A stretch of 64,000 nt of DNA. It comes from Smallanthus sonchifolius. Lineage: Eukaryota > Streptophyta > Magnoliopsida > Asterales > Asteraceae. A program made the position numbers and the translations under genes. Of this stretch, positions 1 through 11,937 are shown one piece after another (within the stretch, counting starts at the first letter, position 1; each line of letters begins with the position of its first letter). The notes below the pieces were generated by a model, which worked only from the letters and a program-made list of their open reading frames with translations, did not search any database and was not told the DNA's origin. The stretch is taken from positions 11,241,001 to 11,305,000 of the forward strand of contig CM042027.1 in NCBI GenBank assembly GCA_023525975.1. Direction: 5' to 3'.

Positions 1-824
1 AGCCATAAACTTATAGAATCAAAACTTGAAACTTTAGAGTTGTATTCTTAGGATTGTTGTGAGGATATTCTCCCTCAAAGTCTTGCTACACTAAATCTTG
101 TTGGACACTCTCTCATACATCCGAGTGAGTATACTTAGCCCCTTTTTGTTTTACATTCTTTATAAACTTAGGGTGAAACATGTATCAAAAACTTATACAA
201 TTCTTGTGCAACTATGCTTATATGCTTATTCTTGTGTTATGCTTGAGACTTGCATGCTTAAATTAGACTTAATACTAGCGTATCCTTTAACTTTGATCAA
301 GCCTATGGTAACAATGATAGATCTATTGTATTTGACCAATCCACCTAGTTTGATTGACCCTTCGGGGGGAGCCCATGGTGATTGTTACTGAATTTAAACT
401 TTAAACTTTTAAGGGTAACCTTCGGGTTATGCCTAAACTTGGTTGGAGGATTGATATGCACAATGTTTAACATGTTTTGTTCTCACACGTATACTATAGA
501 ATGCATGACATGGTGAATTGTAATACTTTTCAAAACTTTGCTAAACTATGTTAAAACCTTTGTATCTCACCAACTATTTTTAGTTGACAGTTTACTTAAC
601 ATGTTTCAGGTACGCTAGCATGAGACTTGTTATGATCACATAGGATGCTTTGGACCTAGATTATTTATCAAATGAATATTGTATTCTTGTTATATGTTGT
701 CTTATTCTTTGTATTGAACCTTGAAAACCATAAATGAAATATTTAAACTTTAATAGTCAACCTTGTGCTTTTGAACAACCGCGTCCGCCCCGACGTATAA
801 TCCGCCGTCGGTTGGGGTGTGAAA
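1..824 (+). mobile_element. 3' part of a Gypsy-type LTR, cut by the window edge
   Basis: The stretch ends in a GC-rich block closing in GGGGTGTGAAA. A primer-binding site follows within three bases, so this reads as the end of a 5' LTR. A very similar LTR end lies at 63346-63413, which suggests one family. The LTR start lies outside the window. The 97-aa ORF at 98-391 resembles nothing known and is taken as chance. Confidence 0.6.
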
Positions 825-826
825 GA

Positions 827-840
827 TGGGTATCAGAGCC
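827..840 (+). other. Primer-binding site (initiator tRNA-Met type)
   Basis: TGGGTATCAGAGCC matches the plant retrotransposon primer site TGGTATCAGAGCC with one extra G. It lies directly after the LTR end and fixes the element's orientation as plus. Confidence 0.65.
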
Positions 841-2063
841 TTGGTTATAGGGAATTAGGTTATTAGACACATGAACTAGACTATAACTTAGGAAACCCAA
901 ACATGAGTTAGCTCATGTCCTATACTAGGAACACTCCTCTCTAGTTTATTCTTAAACCATAAACCTTATACGTGAATACTCATACTTGAACTCTTATACT
1001 TCTATCTACTTACGTGTTACAAGAACCTACTACGTAGGGAATATAATCTTAGACTTCAAGTCTATTCCAACAAACTAACTCCCGTCAAGGATATTTAAGT
1101 TCTAAACAACGTAGAGAACTTGTGCGGACCGGAAGAATGAATGCCTGTATTTTGAGAAATTTTGTCAAGGAAAGCATTTCGTACAAATCCAAATCAACCG
1201 TTGGACCCGTATGCTTTCATGGGAATTCTCGAGATGAGTGTTCACTTATAGGAATGCATGACTTCTCAAAACGTTAGAGAACTTAAACCACCCTTGATAT
1301 GTCAAAGTGCTTATTTAATGATATTCACTAAATAAGTACCATCCAAAAGCTTATACTTCTCAATTTCAAATCTAAACCTATAATCCTTACTCTATGAACC
1401 TTGTGTTTCTACTCTTCATGATTCGTCACATAACAACATGCCTGCTCGTCATAACTAAAACTAGACTTCAAATCCTTATGATACGATACTTAAAACTATA
1501 TATATATATATACACACATTACTCTACAAAACTCATAATTCTATGATGCTTAAAGAACTCTTGTGCTTACCCCTATCTTCATATTACCTAACTAAACTTC
1601 ATTGGGTAACTATCTTAAGCTTTTACTACACTTTTATACATCCCTAAACCTTCATACGTCCTTAAAACTTACACACATCACCATCCCTTGTAAACAAAGC
1701 TTAACATCTTTTGACCTAAGGTACGTTAACAAAGAATTAGGAACCTACTCGTTTTCCCCATATTTGAGGACTTAAAGCCCACAATGAACCCTATCATGAT
1801 GCTATAAGCCCAAACAGTAGTAAATAATGACTAAAAGAAGTTGTAGGCCCATAAAGAGTTCTGGCTAGGGGAAATAGGGTACTTAAGTGAGTCCTTGCGA
1901 CCCACCCCTTTTCCCGGGAATCTTCTTCATGAGCACATCAATTTCAAGTCAAGAACCATTCTTAAACTAATACTGTGATGACTCAGTATTATGAATAATA
2001 AACTTTGAACATATTTAATAAACTTACTTACAAACTTCTTCATGTTCTTTCTCTTACTAGGCA

Positions 2064-5000
2064 ATGGACTCACACTCACATCCCTCACCCGTGTACCGCC
2101 ATGGAAGAAAGTCCGATCGTGAAGAGAGCAGCTGTCACACCCCCAAATTTCAACTAACGAAGTTTTACCATTTGGGAAGTGACGAACCAGGATCTCAGAC
2201 ATTAGTTACATTGAACGACTCTACATGGGACTCAAATGAAAATATCTTAATAATCAGAGTTTAAATGCGGAAGCGTAAAGAAAAGTAAATGCGCAAAACA
2301 CACGCGCCCAAAAGTCCAAGTGTCCAAACCAAACACAATCCAAAATAGTTCAAACAAATTAAATAAAGCAACAATCAAAATAGAAGAATCCCATGCATAT
2401 CCTAACGTGCACTTGTGCCTTATCTTAGCGACCTGAGAAAACATGTAAGAAAAGATGTCAACACGAGGTTGGTGAGTTCACAGGTTTCAGTATATAAATA
2501 AACGTTTACCAGATTTATTGATCATTCAATATGTATCTATAGGTAGCTAACTTATGTTCATGTTTTACTTAAGCGCTCGCTACCGAAGCTGACTGTTTGT
2601 TTATTTGCCTCGTGCCAGGTCTATCAACTCTTGCAAATGTGAATAGGCTAACATTTCACCTGTTCGATCTCCAATCGAGTTAGCGCGACTAACGCGGGTG
2701 GGATTTGTCAAACCCAGTAGTACTACTAAACATTACCTCGCTAAGATCCATATTAACGGTCCGATGTGAGATGAGGACTTTCTGTGATAGCGTGTTATGC
2801 TTAGCTTTAACATTGATAACATATGAATTACAAAATCTCAAAATAGTTGAATCGTGTTTTCTCTCCCAAGTTAAAACAGTAAAAGGGGCCGTGAAAACTC
2901 ACCTGCGTTGCGTTGTAGGTAGTATCACACAAGAGATAAGTTGGGACCACGAGTGTAAGTCTCAAACGACTTACGTATGCCCTAAAATTATAAACACATA
3001 AATTAGGGATAAAATGGGATATGTGACAACGACACGGAATGAGAAACGTCCTACAGAAACGCTCTAACAACCAAGAGTAGACGAACGTGTCCACGGGAAT
3101 AGGAATTCTTTAATTAATAATTAAGATATATATATACGTTACGCGACGAAAGAAAAAATAATATATAATAAATATATTCGAGCGTTTTGTCGTTTACAAA
3201 ACTTAGGACAATAATATAATTTAATACATTATTTTTAGGTTCGCATGAATATTCTAAATACTCATTCGTGGAAAAATAATAAATATATTATTTTTAATGG
3301 AGGTAATAAACACGAGTAAATAATATAACAATTATATTATTAAATAGTATAAAACATTACACGAGTTATAAAATGATACGAAATAATATAACTTATATAT
3401 TATTTTATAATATTAATCACGGGTTGAAAATAATATAAATATATTATTTTATATGAGGTTGTGGCTTGAAAATAATATAATATACTATTTTTAAAAGTGG
3501 AATTAATAATAAAAATAAGTTATAAATCCAAACCCGAGCTTACGGGTGGTTTCCCGGGTTAAAACACATTAACATAATATTATAATATTAGGGGGTTTGA
3601 TTTATAATAATTAAATATAACAAAAAGCGACTCAAAAATAAATTGTGGGAGCCCGGTCTCGAACCCGGGTCTCTCCCACACACGCACACTGTCTTAACTA
3701 GTCCCGCCTGCTATGGTATCGCGACTGGTGTGCTTGCGAATTGGTTTTAATGTTTCCAAACCCTAACCCTTTTCCCTTAATCGCGATCCGAACCCAAGAT
3801 CATCCCAGATTTGATCGATTACGATTTCAATTGAACCTAATGTCAAAGGGATTTTGTTAATTAGGATATGGTGAATCTGGGTACGACTTTAATTGCAAAA
3901 CCATTGAGTTTAAATCGTTAAATCTCGGTCTCAAGAACCGAAACCCTAAAAACAAGAACAAGAAGTCAATTTGACAAGATTCGATGTTAAAAGGCTTTGA
4001 ATTCATAGGGCTTTTACCAAATTGAACCTTACGAATTTGTTAGGGTAGTTTAATTTGATGGAGAACATGTTTAAGATCAAAAACCCTAAAACAGATTAAG
4101 AACGAACCCTAGTTATATGATCTTGATTAATTCGATGATATAATTACAAATAGGCATAGGGCTTTCAGTCTATACATTGAGACGAAGCTAAGGGTGTGCT
4201 CAATTTCAATATTTGTTATAGGATTGTTAGGGTTCGACTAAAACGAAATAATATGAACCCTAGATTATTGATTTCGATCGAATCGATGTTATGAAGCCGA
4301 ATTAGCATAGGGCTAATGATCAACTGATTAAAACGAAACTATGGGTACAAGAAATTACCAAAATGCGTGATGGATTGAAGGTTCTCGACTAAAATGATGG
4401 CCGACTGCGACTGTGATGGTCTCCGGCGTCTTCAACTGTTAATCCGGCCAATTCAGTTTGTGCAAAAGCTTCGGAGAGGTGCGAGTTACGTGTGTGTATG
4501 CTCAATTTGTGAAAACAATACAGGAATTTGTCGATTTTGATAAAGAGGGGCGATGGTTCGACGGTTTTGACTTGAACACCCATTATTGGGTTTAATTCGC
4601 TCAATTACAACTTAATTATGATCTCATTATGGACGGTAATAGAATTAAAGTGCATGATCCGTTGTAATTCCAAACGATTTCGGTTATGGAATTCAAATTT
4701 GATCAAAAGTTTGCGAGTTTGACTTTTGAAAGTCAACAGAAGTGATTTTTCTTAAACTTTGACTTTGAGAGTCAACGAATCCAGTTTTGAAGCTTGGCAG
4801 GATTAGTCCCTGGAATACTAGATCAATTTATGACAGAAACAGTCCCTGGGGTTTAATATTGGGTTAACCGGGTTAGGATTTAACAACATATTTAACGGGA
4901 CTGCTAACGGAACTAACTGCAAAGTCCGGATTGTCACAGCAACGAGTCACCAGTATATCAGCCAACCTCCTATCCTACTGCTAGGGCAAGAATTGACCTA

Positions 5001-5471
5001 AACACTAATTGGACCAGAAACCCTAGCCCGGGATTGGGAGCATCTGGACCATCCCCACCAGGAAATCATTACCAAGCATCCCATCTTCATCGCCGGTTCT
5101 CAACCCCACCAAGGGACCCGTATTTAGCACCTGACCCTACACCAAGGGCTAGGCATGCAGGGACACCTGCTGTGGCAATGGGAATCCCGGTACCTAATAT
5201 TCCCCAGTTTGTGGGAACCATGGAATTTGTGAGGCGGGAGATGGAGCATAGAATACGACATGACCTGCTAAATAAAAGGATCGACGACCTGGCGAATGAA
5301 ATATGGATCCAGGAGGAAAAGATCACGACCTTGGAGGAAGACAGGGAAATCCTTGAGTGTCGTACCGAAACCACTAGGGATGAGGCTAGGTTTGCCATTC
5401 GGGTAACCCTAGCGGTTCTTGTCGTAGTACTCATCTGCTTCCTAGTGGAGAGTTATCTAAGGCGTAAATGA
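2064..5471 (+). pseudogene. Retroelement ORF with coiled coil and C-terminal membrane anchor, split by a solo LTR
   Basis: The ORF begins at the ATG at 2064 and runs 23 codons to 2132. A solo LTR interrupts it, and it resumes in the same frame at 4944 to a TAA ending at 5471. Without the insertion it would encode 198 residues. The N-terminal half is rich in Pro, Ser, His and Arg. Next comes a charged Glu/Arg/Leu helix likely to form a coiled coil (about residues 115-170). The end is a hydrophobic stretch (about 174-192) closed by YLRRK, a tail-anchor layout. A pyrimidine tract ending in AG lies just before the start codon and looks like a splice acceptor. I do not recognise the family. A gag-like or accessory protein of the element is possible. 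Confidence 0.55.
2133..4938 (-). mobile_element. Solo LTR (2.8 kb), Gypsy type, minus orientation
   Basis: It starts TGTCACACCCCC and ends TTGTCACA, so the minus strand runs from TGTGACAATCC to GGTGTGACA, as expected for a Gypsy LTR. The flanks are GCAGC (2128-2132) and GCAAC (4939-4943), a 5-bp target-site duplication with one mismatch. No internal region or second LTR is present, so it arose by LTR-LTR recombination. Removing it restores the reading frame of the interrupted ORF. The middle is very AT-rich (3100-3620). The small ORFs inside look incidental. Confidence 0.8.
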
Positions 5472-6424
5472 AGCCTCTATTTTCCTTGTTTTTGATTTTT
5501 CGTTTAAGAACAAATGTCTTATGTAGGGACTAGAAGTCCCAATTTTGAAACGTTTAATGAAAGTCTATTTTGAAATTCAATTGTTATCACTTATTGACTT
5601 GACATAAATCGTACAAAAACCTTCCTTTTTCTATTACAACTTAACCCTTTTATCCAACACATTCATCGAAAACAATCCACCGTAATATCTGAGTTAACTA
5701 ACAATGAGATATTAAATTATCAAACCCTAAGTGGTGCATATAATTGAAGAATAAACTTTGAACAAGCATTCTGCTTTAAAAGAATTCTTTTAGAACAACA
5801 CGACTTATGAACCATTATCTTTGGCTAAACTAACTACTTGTTAATCGTACTTGTCTCTTGAGAAGTCCTTCTTATAACTACTCATACTTTGTCAAACTCA
5901 TTATTCTTTGAACATCTCATCTATACACAAACAAGGATGAGCTACAAATTACTCTTGCAAAACAAGATCAGTTATTCATGAAACACACTCCTATAAATAC
6001 TATCAAAATTTCTCGTTATCTTACACTAGAAGACTTTCCTCGTTAAAATAGTGAATCCTGCTACATAAAAGATTCGCCATAAACCACAATGAGAGTCAAA
6101 ACCCAAGCACACTTTACTGGTGAAAAGCATTAAACTTACGTACACACATCTATGAAGTCAAAACTTTAAGTCTAGAGGGATCCACCTTGTTACGTTATAC
6201 AAAAGTTAATACGACATTCAAACCCGTATCTAATATAACTAAGATTGATGTTAAATTGATAATACAGAACATATATATTTTTAACACGATAAATCTCTAT
6301 GCTATTTAAGATAGTCTTAATGTCGTATGTTCAATGTGCCCGGTGCGACTCCACGACCGTTGATCTTCGCAAAACCACGTCGATGTTGACTGTTGAGCCT
6401 TAAATCTTAATACCACAACGGTAC

Positions 6425-7106
6425 TTAGGAGTCGACTTCACTACAAACAAACAAACAGTGAAGGAAATCGTTAGAGTAAAAAAAGCTTGAATTTTGAAAC
6501 ACAAACAGTAAGGTTATCTGGTAGCAAAGGCCCAACCCAGGTGTTTTCTTGTAGCCTTGTGGGTGGACTGGTGGGCTATAAGTAGACCAGGCCCAAAACG
6601 TAACGACAATAGAGATTGACAACAACACAAAAAGGGTTTGGATTTCTGAACCGGTTTATAACCTGATCCGGTACAAAAAAAAATTGTTAACCCGACCTAA
6701 ACCGCCGAGCCGTATACCATTTCATGTCTTCGCGCTCCCAAACCGGTTTCAACCCGCCCAAACTGGTTTGTATAGGGTTGGATATTTTCCAACCAAAACC
6801 GGGTTGTGCCATCAACACAAACTGGTTTTGTAATTCTGAAAAAACCCCGTACCAGTTGATAACTCGAACTGCTTTGGTGAAAAAAAAAAGACTCAATCTG
6901 GACTTTCGGTCCAAACATTTACGTAGCTTAGTGATTCCGTCAAGTTATTGCCTATGTACTGATGTGACAAGACGTAAAACCACTAAGAATAGCCTCCATA
7001 CTCGTAACTTTTATAATTTGAAAAATATTTTCTCAAGTAAAATATAATGAGTTTTATATATCTATTAAATCTTATCATAGTAAGACTACTTTTCCATTAA
7101 GATGAA
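6425..7106. other. No gene recognised; AACCGGTTT-rich repeats
   Basis: Several copies of an AACCGGTTT-like motif lie at 6640-6860 in both orientations, consistent with a decayed inverted-repeat element whose ends I cannot place. The 107-aa ORF at 6724-7047 has no recognisable domain. Confidence 0.3.
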
Positions 7107-7667
7107 CTAGTAATTTTCCGCCCGCGCGTTGCGGCGGGTGCACATATATTTGGAATCCGACCAATTACAATAAAAACAATCCATGTGTTAGATCAAGAAC
7201 AGTAAAAAAAATCAAATAACCTACTATGAGATGCAAATTTCAATATCTATCAAATATGTGTAAGTTTGAAATAAAGAAGAAGCAACACCCTTTAAGGGCA
7301 ATACCTCTTCTTTCCCCAGGTACCACCTCTTGTCTCCCAAAGGCTCAAACACGTCGTCATACGCTATGACGACTGTATGACGACTGCGTGCAACACTATC
7401 TTTTCGATCGGTTTTAGGGTTCTCGCTTTGAACCACTCCTTGTAAATCCAATTAAGTTATCTTGCAATCCAAACACTCCACAAAGTTGTTCACTGCAAAA
7501 CACATTAACTAATTTAGAGGGAAAAAAGTTCAGCTATGATTTCAAATGTTTAATCTAATTCCCTAATCCGAAAATTGACTTCAGCCCTGAGAATAAAAGT
7601 ATAAAAAAACAATTATCAGTATTAAAGTCAAAGTCTGTTTTATAAATATACATTTTCTCTAACGGAT

Positions 7668-7799
7668 AACATGGATATAAGTAAAAAATTAGCTATAATG
7701 GAAACGGACTGAACACGTCAACACGTAGATCACATGGATATAAGTAAAAAATTAGCTATAATGGAAACGGACTGAACACGTCAACACGTAAATCACTTT
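7668..7799. repeat. 66-bp direct tandem duplication
   Basis: Two consecutive copies begin CATGGATATAAGTAAAAAAT and run through GGACTGAACACGTCAACACG. They differ only near the end (TAGATCA against TAAATCA), so the duplication is recent. Confidence 0.85.
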
Positions 7800-8059
7800 G
7801 AATAAAATATTCGTGACAATATAGTTTATTTTGATCGTACTTCGTACATTAAATTTGATCACCAAAATACTCCATATATACCTGCTTTGACCCAAACATG
7901 TTTGACTCATTACCCAACCCACCCAAATTTCATGTATACCCAATTACCCATAACATTTAGCGGACACATCCAGTGTTTCAAGAACTATCGAGTAAAGTTA
8001 CAAATGTGTTTCAAGAACTATTAATCTAATTGGTATAGCACTTCCATCATGGTATGCAA

Positions 8060-8156
8060 TGCTTATCGCAAACCGAGATTGCCACTGTACCGACGTGCCA
8101 TCAGCATTGCCAGCTCATTTGCTTCAGTTCCTGAATTAACAAAATAAATGTCACTG
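8060..8156 (-). pseudogene. Fragment of an alanine-glyoxylate aminotransferase 2-like gene
   Basis: On the minus strand this reads FVNSGTEANELAMLMARR followed by YSGNLGLR. The NSGTEAN block is the cofactor-site signature of class-III aminotransferases. The surrounding residues match plant AGT2-type enzymes, mitochondrial or peroxisomal pyridoxal-phosphate enzymes that transfer an amino group from alanine to glyoxylate. After LR the frame breaks at a TAA where the family continues with a short NAYHG-like run. Only about 30 codons are present and no adjacent exon is recognisable. It lies inside a putative Helitron, so it is most simply a captured exon piece with no function as an enzyme. Confidence 0.65.
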
Positions 8157-10379
8157 GTTGAAGATTTATACATGCATATATGTGTGCATTCATGTATCCC
8201 TCTCCTCATACATGTATCCTCTTAATTAAGGAAATTCCATGTCTTTGTGATTTAAAATGAAGTGGTCCTTTTTTGTATGTCTAGTAGTCAACATTGCTTA
8301 GTGTCTTGAGGCTGTCATACAGTGATTTTAACTATGTGTATATATCAAATTCTTATATATTGAGGATTTTATCAACTATGTTGTAGCTAATGTCCTAGAA
8401 ATAATTTTCAAAGATAAGATTGATCTTCTTAGTAAGAAATTTAAACCCAAAATTAGGCTTCGTTAATGCATCATAAAATAAATCAGACTTTGATAAAAGA
8501 AATGTTTAGTAAACTTAAACCCAAAAGTAGATGATTTGTCTTGCTATGCGTTAAATTTGCAGATAAAAGATTGTTGCTCATTTAACATATAGTTAAGAAA
8601 TGTTACCAAATTCAATTTCAATTGCAGTTTGTACAAAGATAATAAGCTGGAATATAATATAAGAAAAAAAAAGATGGTAACCTCGGGTTTTGGCTGAGGA
8701 TGAACCTTCTTCCACTCATGAGTCACCACTGTTTTCAATACAGTTAAACAAATATCAGTTTCCAGAGAGGACCAATGAAATTAGAAGCTATAAATTTCAA
8801 GATTCAGTTACTTGGATATGTTACTAATTCAGCCTAAAAGAGCTTATTATTCACTGTTTCATTAAAGTTCAAATGAGTTTATGTTCAGACAGTTCAATAA
8901 GCAAATGGACAAATGAATAAGAAAACATATAAAGTAATGATTTAGGCTTATTGAACAGGATCTACTACATGGCCCACCCAACCTACCACCTCAACTCATA
9001 TGATACAAACTACCTTGTGAACTTCAGCTGTGGAGCATGCCTATGATGGCTTGATCATAACCACTGGCAAGTCAAAAGGTACATGCGAGGGTATATCTTG
9101 AACAATCTGACATCAGCAATGCGAAAACATGAATGACAGCTAGAAAACTGCAGACTCTATAACCCATAAGCACACTTACTAATAATAATTAAGTCTAATA
9201 GGGTTAAAGTTTGGAGTTTGAATCTTGCACCAATACACAAATTAAGTCCTAAAACACATACTAACATACACAGCTCAGATATGATGTTGAACCTCATTAG
9301 TCATTTACTAATCATAACTCATGACAATATAAAAATAAGAGAAAAGCAAAAAATTGATACCAATCTAAACATCAGTTCTAATTCTAAAAAAAACAACTAA
9401 TCAAAAAACAAACAAACACAAAAAATTAATATAAACAGAGTGAAAATTCAACCTAAACATCAATGCTATTAAAATAAAAGCCCAAAACATCATAAACCTA
9501 AACATCAATCAGAAAAAATTCATGAAGCTCATAGCTGCATTGAACATATGCACTGATTAGGACAGCCCTAACAAATATTCCCATAGACACAACTTTCATA
9601 ATGAAGATTGGATACTTACACACGATTTTTTGTCATCGATCGACCTACAACTTTTAGCGCTACATGAACAATAACATGAAGATGAAACCTAAATCACCTT
9701 ACAGCTTAAATGAGGGATACGCAAAAAAACTAAAGGCAACCTAAACATCAGCTCCAAACCAGAGAACAAACAACCAATAAAAAATTAACAACAGAAAGAA
9801 GAAAAAAATCAAATAAGAGGCAAAAATTAAAGAAAAAAGAAATTAGGTTGATAAAGAGGCAAAGCTGAACACCTTGAATTAATCCCATGAGATTTAAAAT
9901 GCATCATCTTGATTCGTCTTTCATTGAACCTGCACTATCCACCTCAAAAACCAAATATAACTTAATAATATTTACATAAAATAAATTTAAGGGATTAATT
10001 ATCATATTCTTTCACATTCATGATTACAACATAACAAAGACACCTTTAGCATGTTTACTTCCATAATTGTATTATCACCATTCAAAAGTTACCTTGATAT
10101 ATAATCTGTTATTAATCAATTTGAGATCATTTAGCTTTTATATTTTAACATTTTAGGAATGCAACTAAGTTCCCATTCTAAAGGTTTCTTTAAAACATAG
10201 AAGCCTAGCACCAAATACAGATAAAATGAATTTAAAGCAATTAATCAATTAAATTTTCAACTTATTTATTTACCTTTAGATGAAAAATTAGAATTAAATT
10301 CCATAAATGTAATCAAAATGCTAGAAAATCACTGAAATCGGATCAGAAATCAGTAAGAACTTACTTCCCCAATTTCACA

Positions 10380-10920
10380 AAAATACGTCGTTTTCGATTC
10401 ACGTACACCACCATAACCTGCAACTGCCATCTTCAATCCTTACGCTTCTTTCCACAGAAGCGAACATGGAATGTAACACAAAGTTAATCCGTATCACCGT
10501 CACAAATCTGGGTGTCCATCTTCTACGGAAGAAACCCTAGAGAGAAAAAAACGGCGATCAGATTGAAGAGAGTGGCGGTGAAAACGTAATATGATGGCCA
10601 CATACCTGTTCGGAAGGTAGACGGTTGCCTGTATCGTGCTTCCCGATTAGGAATTCTTCACCGCCATCTTTAGTGAAGGGATTTGGAGCAGAGGTTTTGA
10701 CAGGAGGGATGAGAGTAAGCAGGGAATTCTTCATCGCTATCTTCTCTGGTGTGGAGAAGAAGTGAAGGGTTGGAGCAGAGGTGTTGACATTCTCATGGAA
10801 GGAGGGATGAGAGTAAGCAGAGAAAGGAAACGTGGAGACGGTGGGACAGGTGGCGCAAGGAGCCAAGGACGCGTCAAATGAAACGTGGCAACCGAAGAGG
10901 CAGAGAAACGTGTGCTAATG
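10380..10920 (-). other. First-exon-like block, possibly captured, with internal duplication
   Basis: A minus-strand ORF (10866-10558) reads through ...FLIGKHDTGNRLPSEQ to a possible donor, GTATGTGG. Further downstream are CTCTCTAGGGTTTCTTC and short ATG-led stretches typical of plant 5' leaders. Within 10660-10830 a block containing GAATTCTTCA, GGAGCAGAGGT and GGAGGGATGAGAGTAAGCAG occurs twice, so part of the ORF is an internal duplication. I do not recognise the protein. The position inside the putative Helitron suggests capture. Confidence 0.3.
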
Positions 10921-10995
10921 GGAGAAGAGATCTGTTTCTAAGCCTTTCTCCTTTAAAGATTTTTATTAATGTTAATTACACTCGCAACGCGAATA

Positions 10996-11775
10996 CAGTA
11001 GAATCTCTATAAATTAATAATGTTAGGATCGGGATATTTTATTAATTTAGCGAGATATTATTATATCGATAAATTAATAAATTATTAATTTAAAAAGTAG
11101 GTCTATATTTGTGAGCAACTCTCAAATTAATGCATCGACACTGTAAAATGTTCGGCTAATCCAACCGGCTCAAATGATTTAAACGATGTAAATTTTGGAG
11201 AAGACATTCGTGAGCTTGAGAACTTGATTACAGGAATGCATTATTGACACAAAATGGATGTGAATGAGTTGTTGGATTGTCCAGGTGAAAAAATGAATGT
11301 TACAAGGTTCAAAGCATTGAAAAAATTATGGCGGATGCCGTTCAAAATCCGGTTGATGATGAAGTTGATGATGATTCAGTACCCTTGGAACCGATCACTC
11401 GGAAAGAAGCATTGCAAGCGGCAACAACTCTTCACAACTTTTTGTTGCAATACGAGAATACAGTGCCTCAACTCTTAAGTGCAATGAGAAGATTTAAAGA
11501 TGAACTCAATATAGATTTGAAGTTCATAAAAAAACAAGTGACTATAGATTCATTTTTTACTAGAAAATCCTAGAATTTTAGAATATTTTAGTAATTATTA
11601 ATTTATAGTTTCACTGGGACCAATATATTTACATTGAGATTTCAAAAAAATTATTATCTTATTATTTTATCGATTGGAGTCTAATTTTATACTGGTCCCA
11701 AGTTAGGACCGGACAAATTATTAATTTTATCGAGGTTATTAATTTATCGAGTATTAAATTATATAGGTTCTGCTA
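10996..11775 (+). mobile_element. pogo/Emigrant-type (Tc1/mariner superfamily) deletion derivative
   Basis: The left end CAGTAGAATCTCTATAAATT closely matches the known terminal repeat of the plant Emigrant/Lemi family. The right end is its imperfect inverse (ending AGGTTCTGCTA). Both ends are flanked by TA, the target-site duplication of this superfamily (10994-10995 and 11776-11777). The 780-bp element keeps only the 3' end of a transposase gene, so it is an internal-deletion product and not autonomous. Confidence 0.8.
11254..11573 (+). pseudogene. C-terminal remnant of a pogo-like transposase
   Basis: An acidic segment (VNELLDCPGE) begins in one frame at 11254. From 11328 another frame runs through TRKEALQAATTLHNFLLQYE and an amphipathic helix to the stop at 11573. 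This order is typical of the C-terminus of plant Lemi-type transposases, which cut and paste DNA with a DDE/DDD nuclease. The N-terminal CENP-B-like DNA-binding domain and the catalytic domain are missing. The last residues contain QVTIDSFF, which fits the PCNA-interacting box QxxIxxFF. The frame change near 11320 shows decay. Confidence 0.7.
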
Positions 11776-11937
11776 TACTTATATACTTGTATAATTGAAA
11801 AGAAAATTTTAGTGAAAATGAGTTACGAAGATATAATAAAATGTAATATAATTATAATATGTAGTATTTTATAATACAGAACGGAGACTTCATGTATGAA
11901 GCAATTTGTATTGTTGACTGAATCAGATCACTGAAAC

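Larger units (their letters stand above)
841..6424 (+). mobile_element. Internal region of a non-autonomous LTR element (gag-pol absent)
   Basis: This follows the primer-binding site. I find no reverse transcriptase, integrase, protease or zinc knuckle in any frame. The only coding-looking stretch is one ORF, now split by a solo LTR. No second LTR is recognisable, so the 3' limit at about 6424 is arbitrary and the element may be truncated. Large LTR elements without gag-pol are known in plants (LARD or TR-GAG types); placing this one there is inference. Confidence 0.45.
7107..10959 (-). mobile_element. Probable non-autonomous Helitron carrying gene fragments
   Basis: The 3' terminus is strong. 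On the minus strand a GC hairpin (CCCGC ... GCGGG) is followed by a short A/T-rich spacer, CTAG at 7107-7110, and then a T. The 5' terminus is a proposal: TC at 10958-10959 on the minus strand, preceded by A, near a CCACGT motif. That gives the A|TC...CTAG|T insertion expected of Helitrons. No Rep or helicase is encoded. Gene-like scraps lie inside in minus orientation, including an aminotransferase fragment at 8060-8156 and a first-exon-like block near 10.5-10.9 kb. The 3' end is well supported, the 5' end weakly. Confidence 0.45.

Noticed and set aside
3655..3740. tRNA-like hairpin GGAGCCCGGTCTCGAACCCG
   Set aside because: It lies inside the solo LTR and lacks the other tRNA arms.
5034..5471. 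ORF as a free-standing host membrane protein gene
   Set aside because: Its frame continues upstream across the solo LTR to the ATG at 2064 inside an LTR element, so it belongs to that element.
10970..10993. CTCGCAACGCGA next to the pogo element as another Helitron 3' end
   Set aside because: It resembles a decayed hairpin, but no CTAG terminus follows once the pogo insertion is removed.
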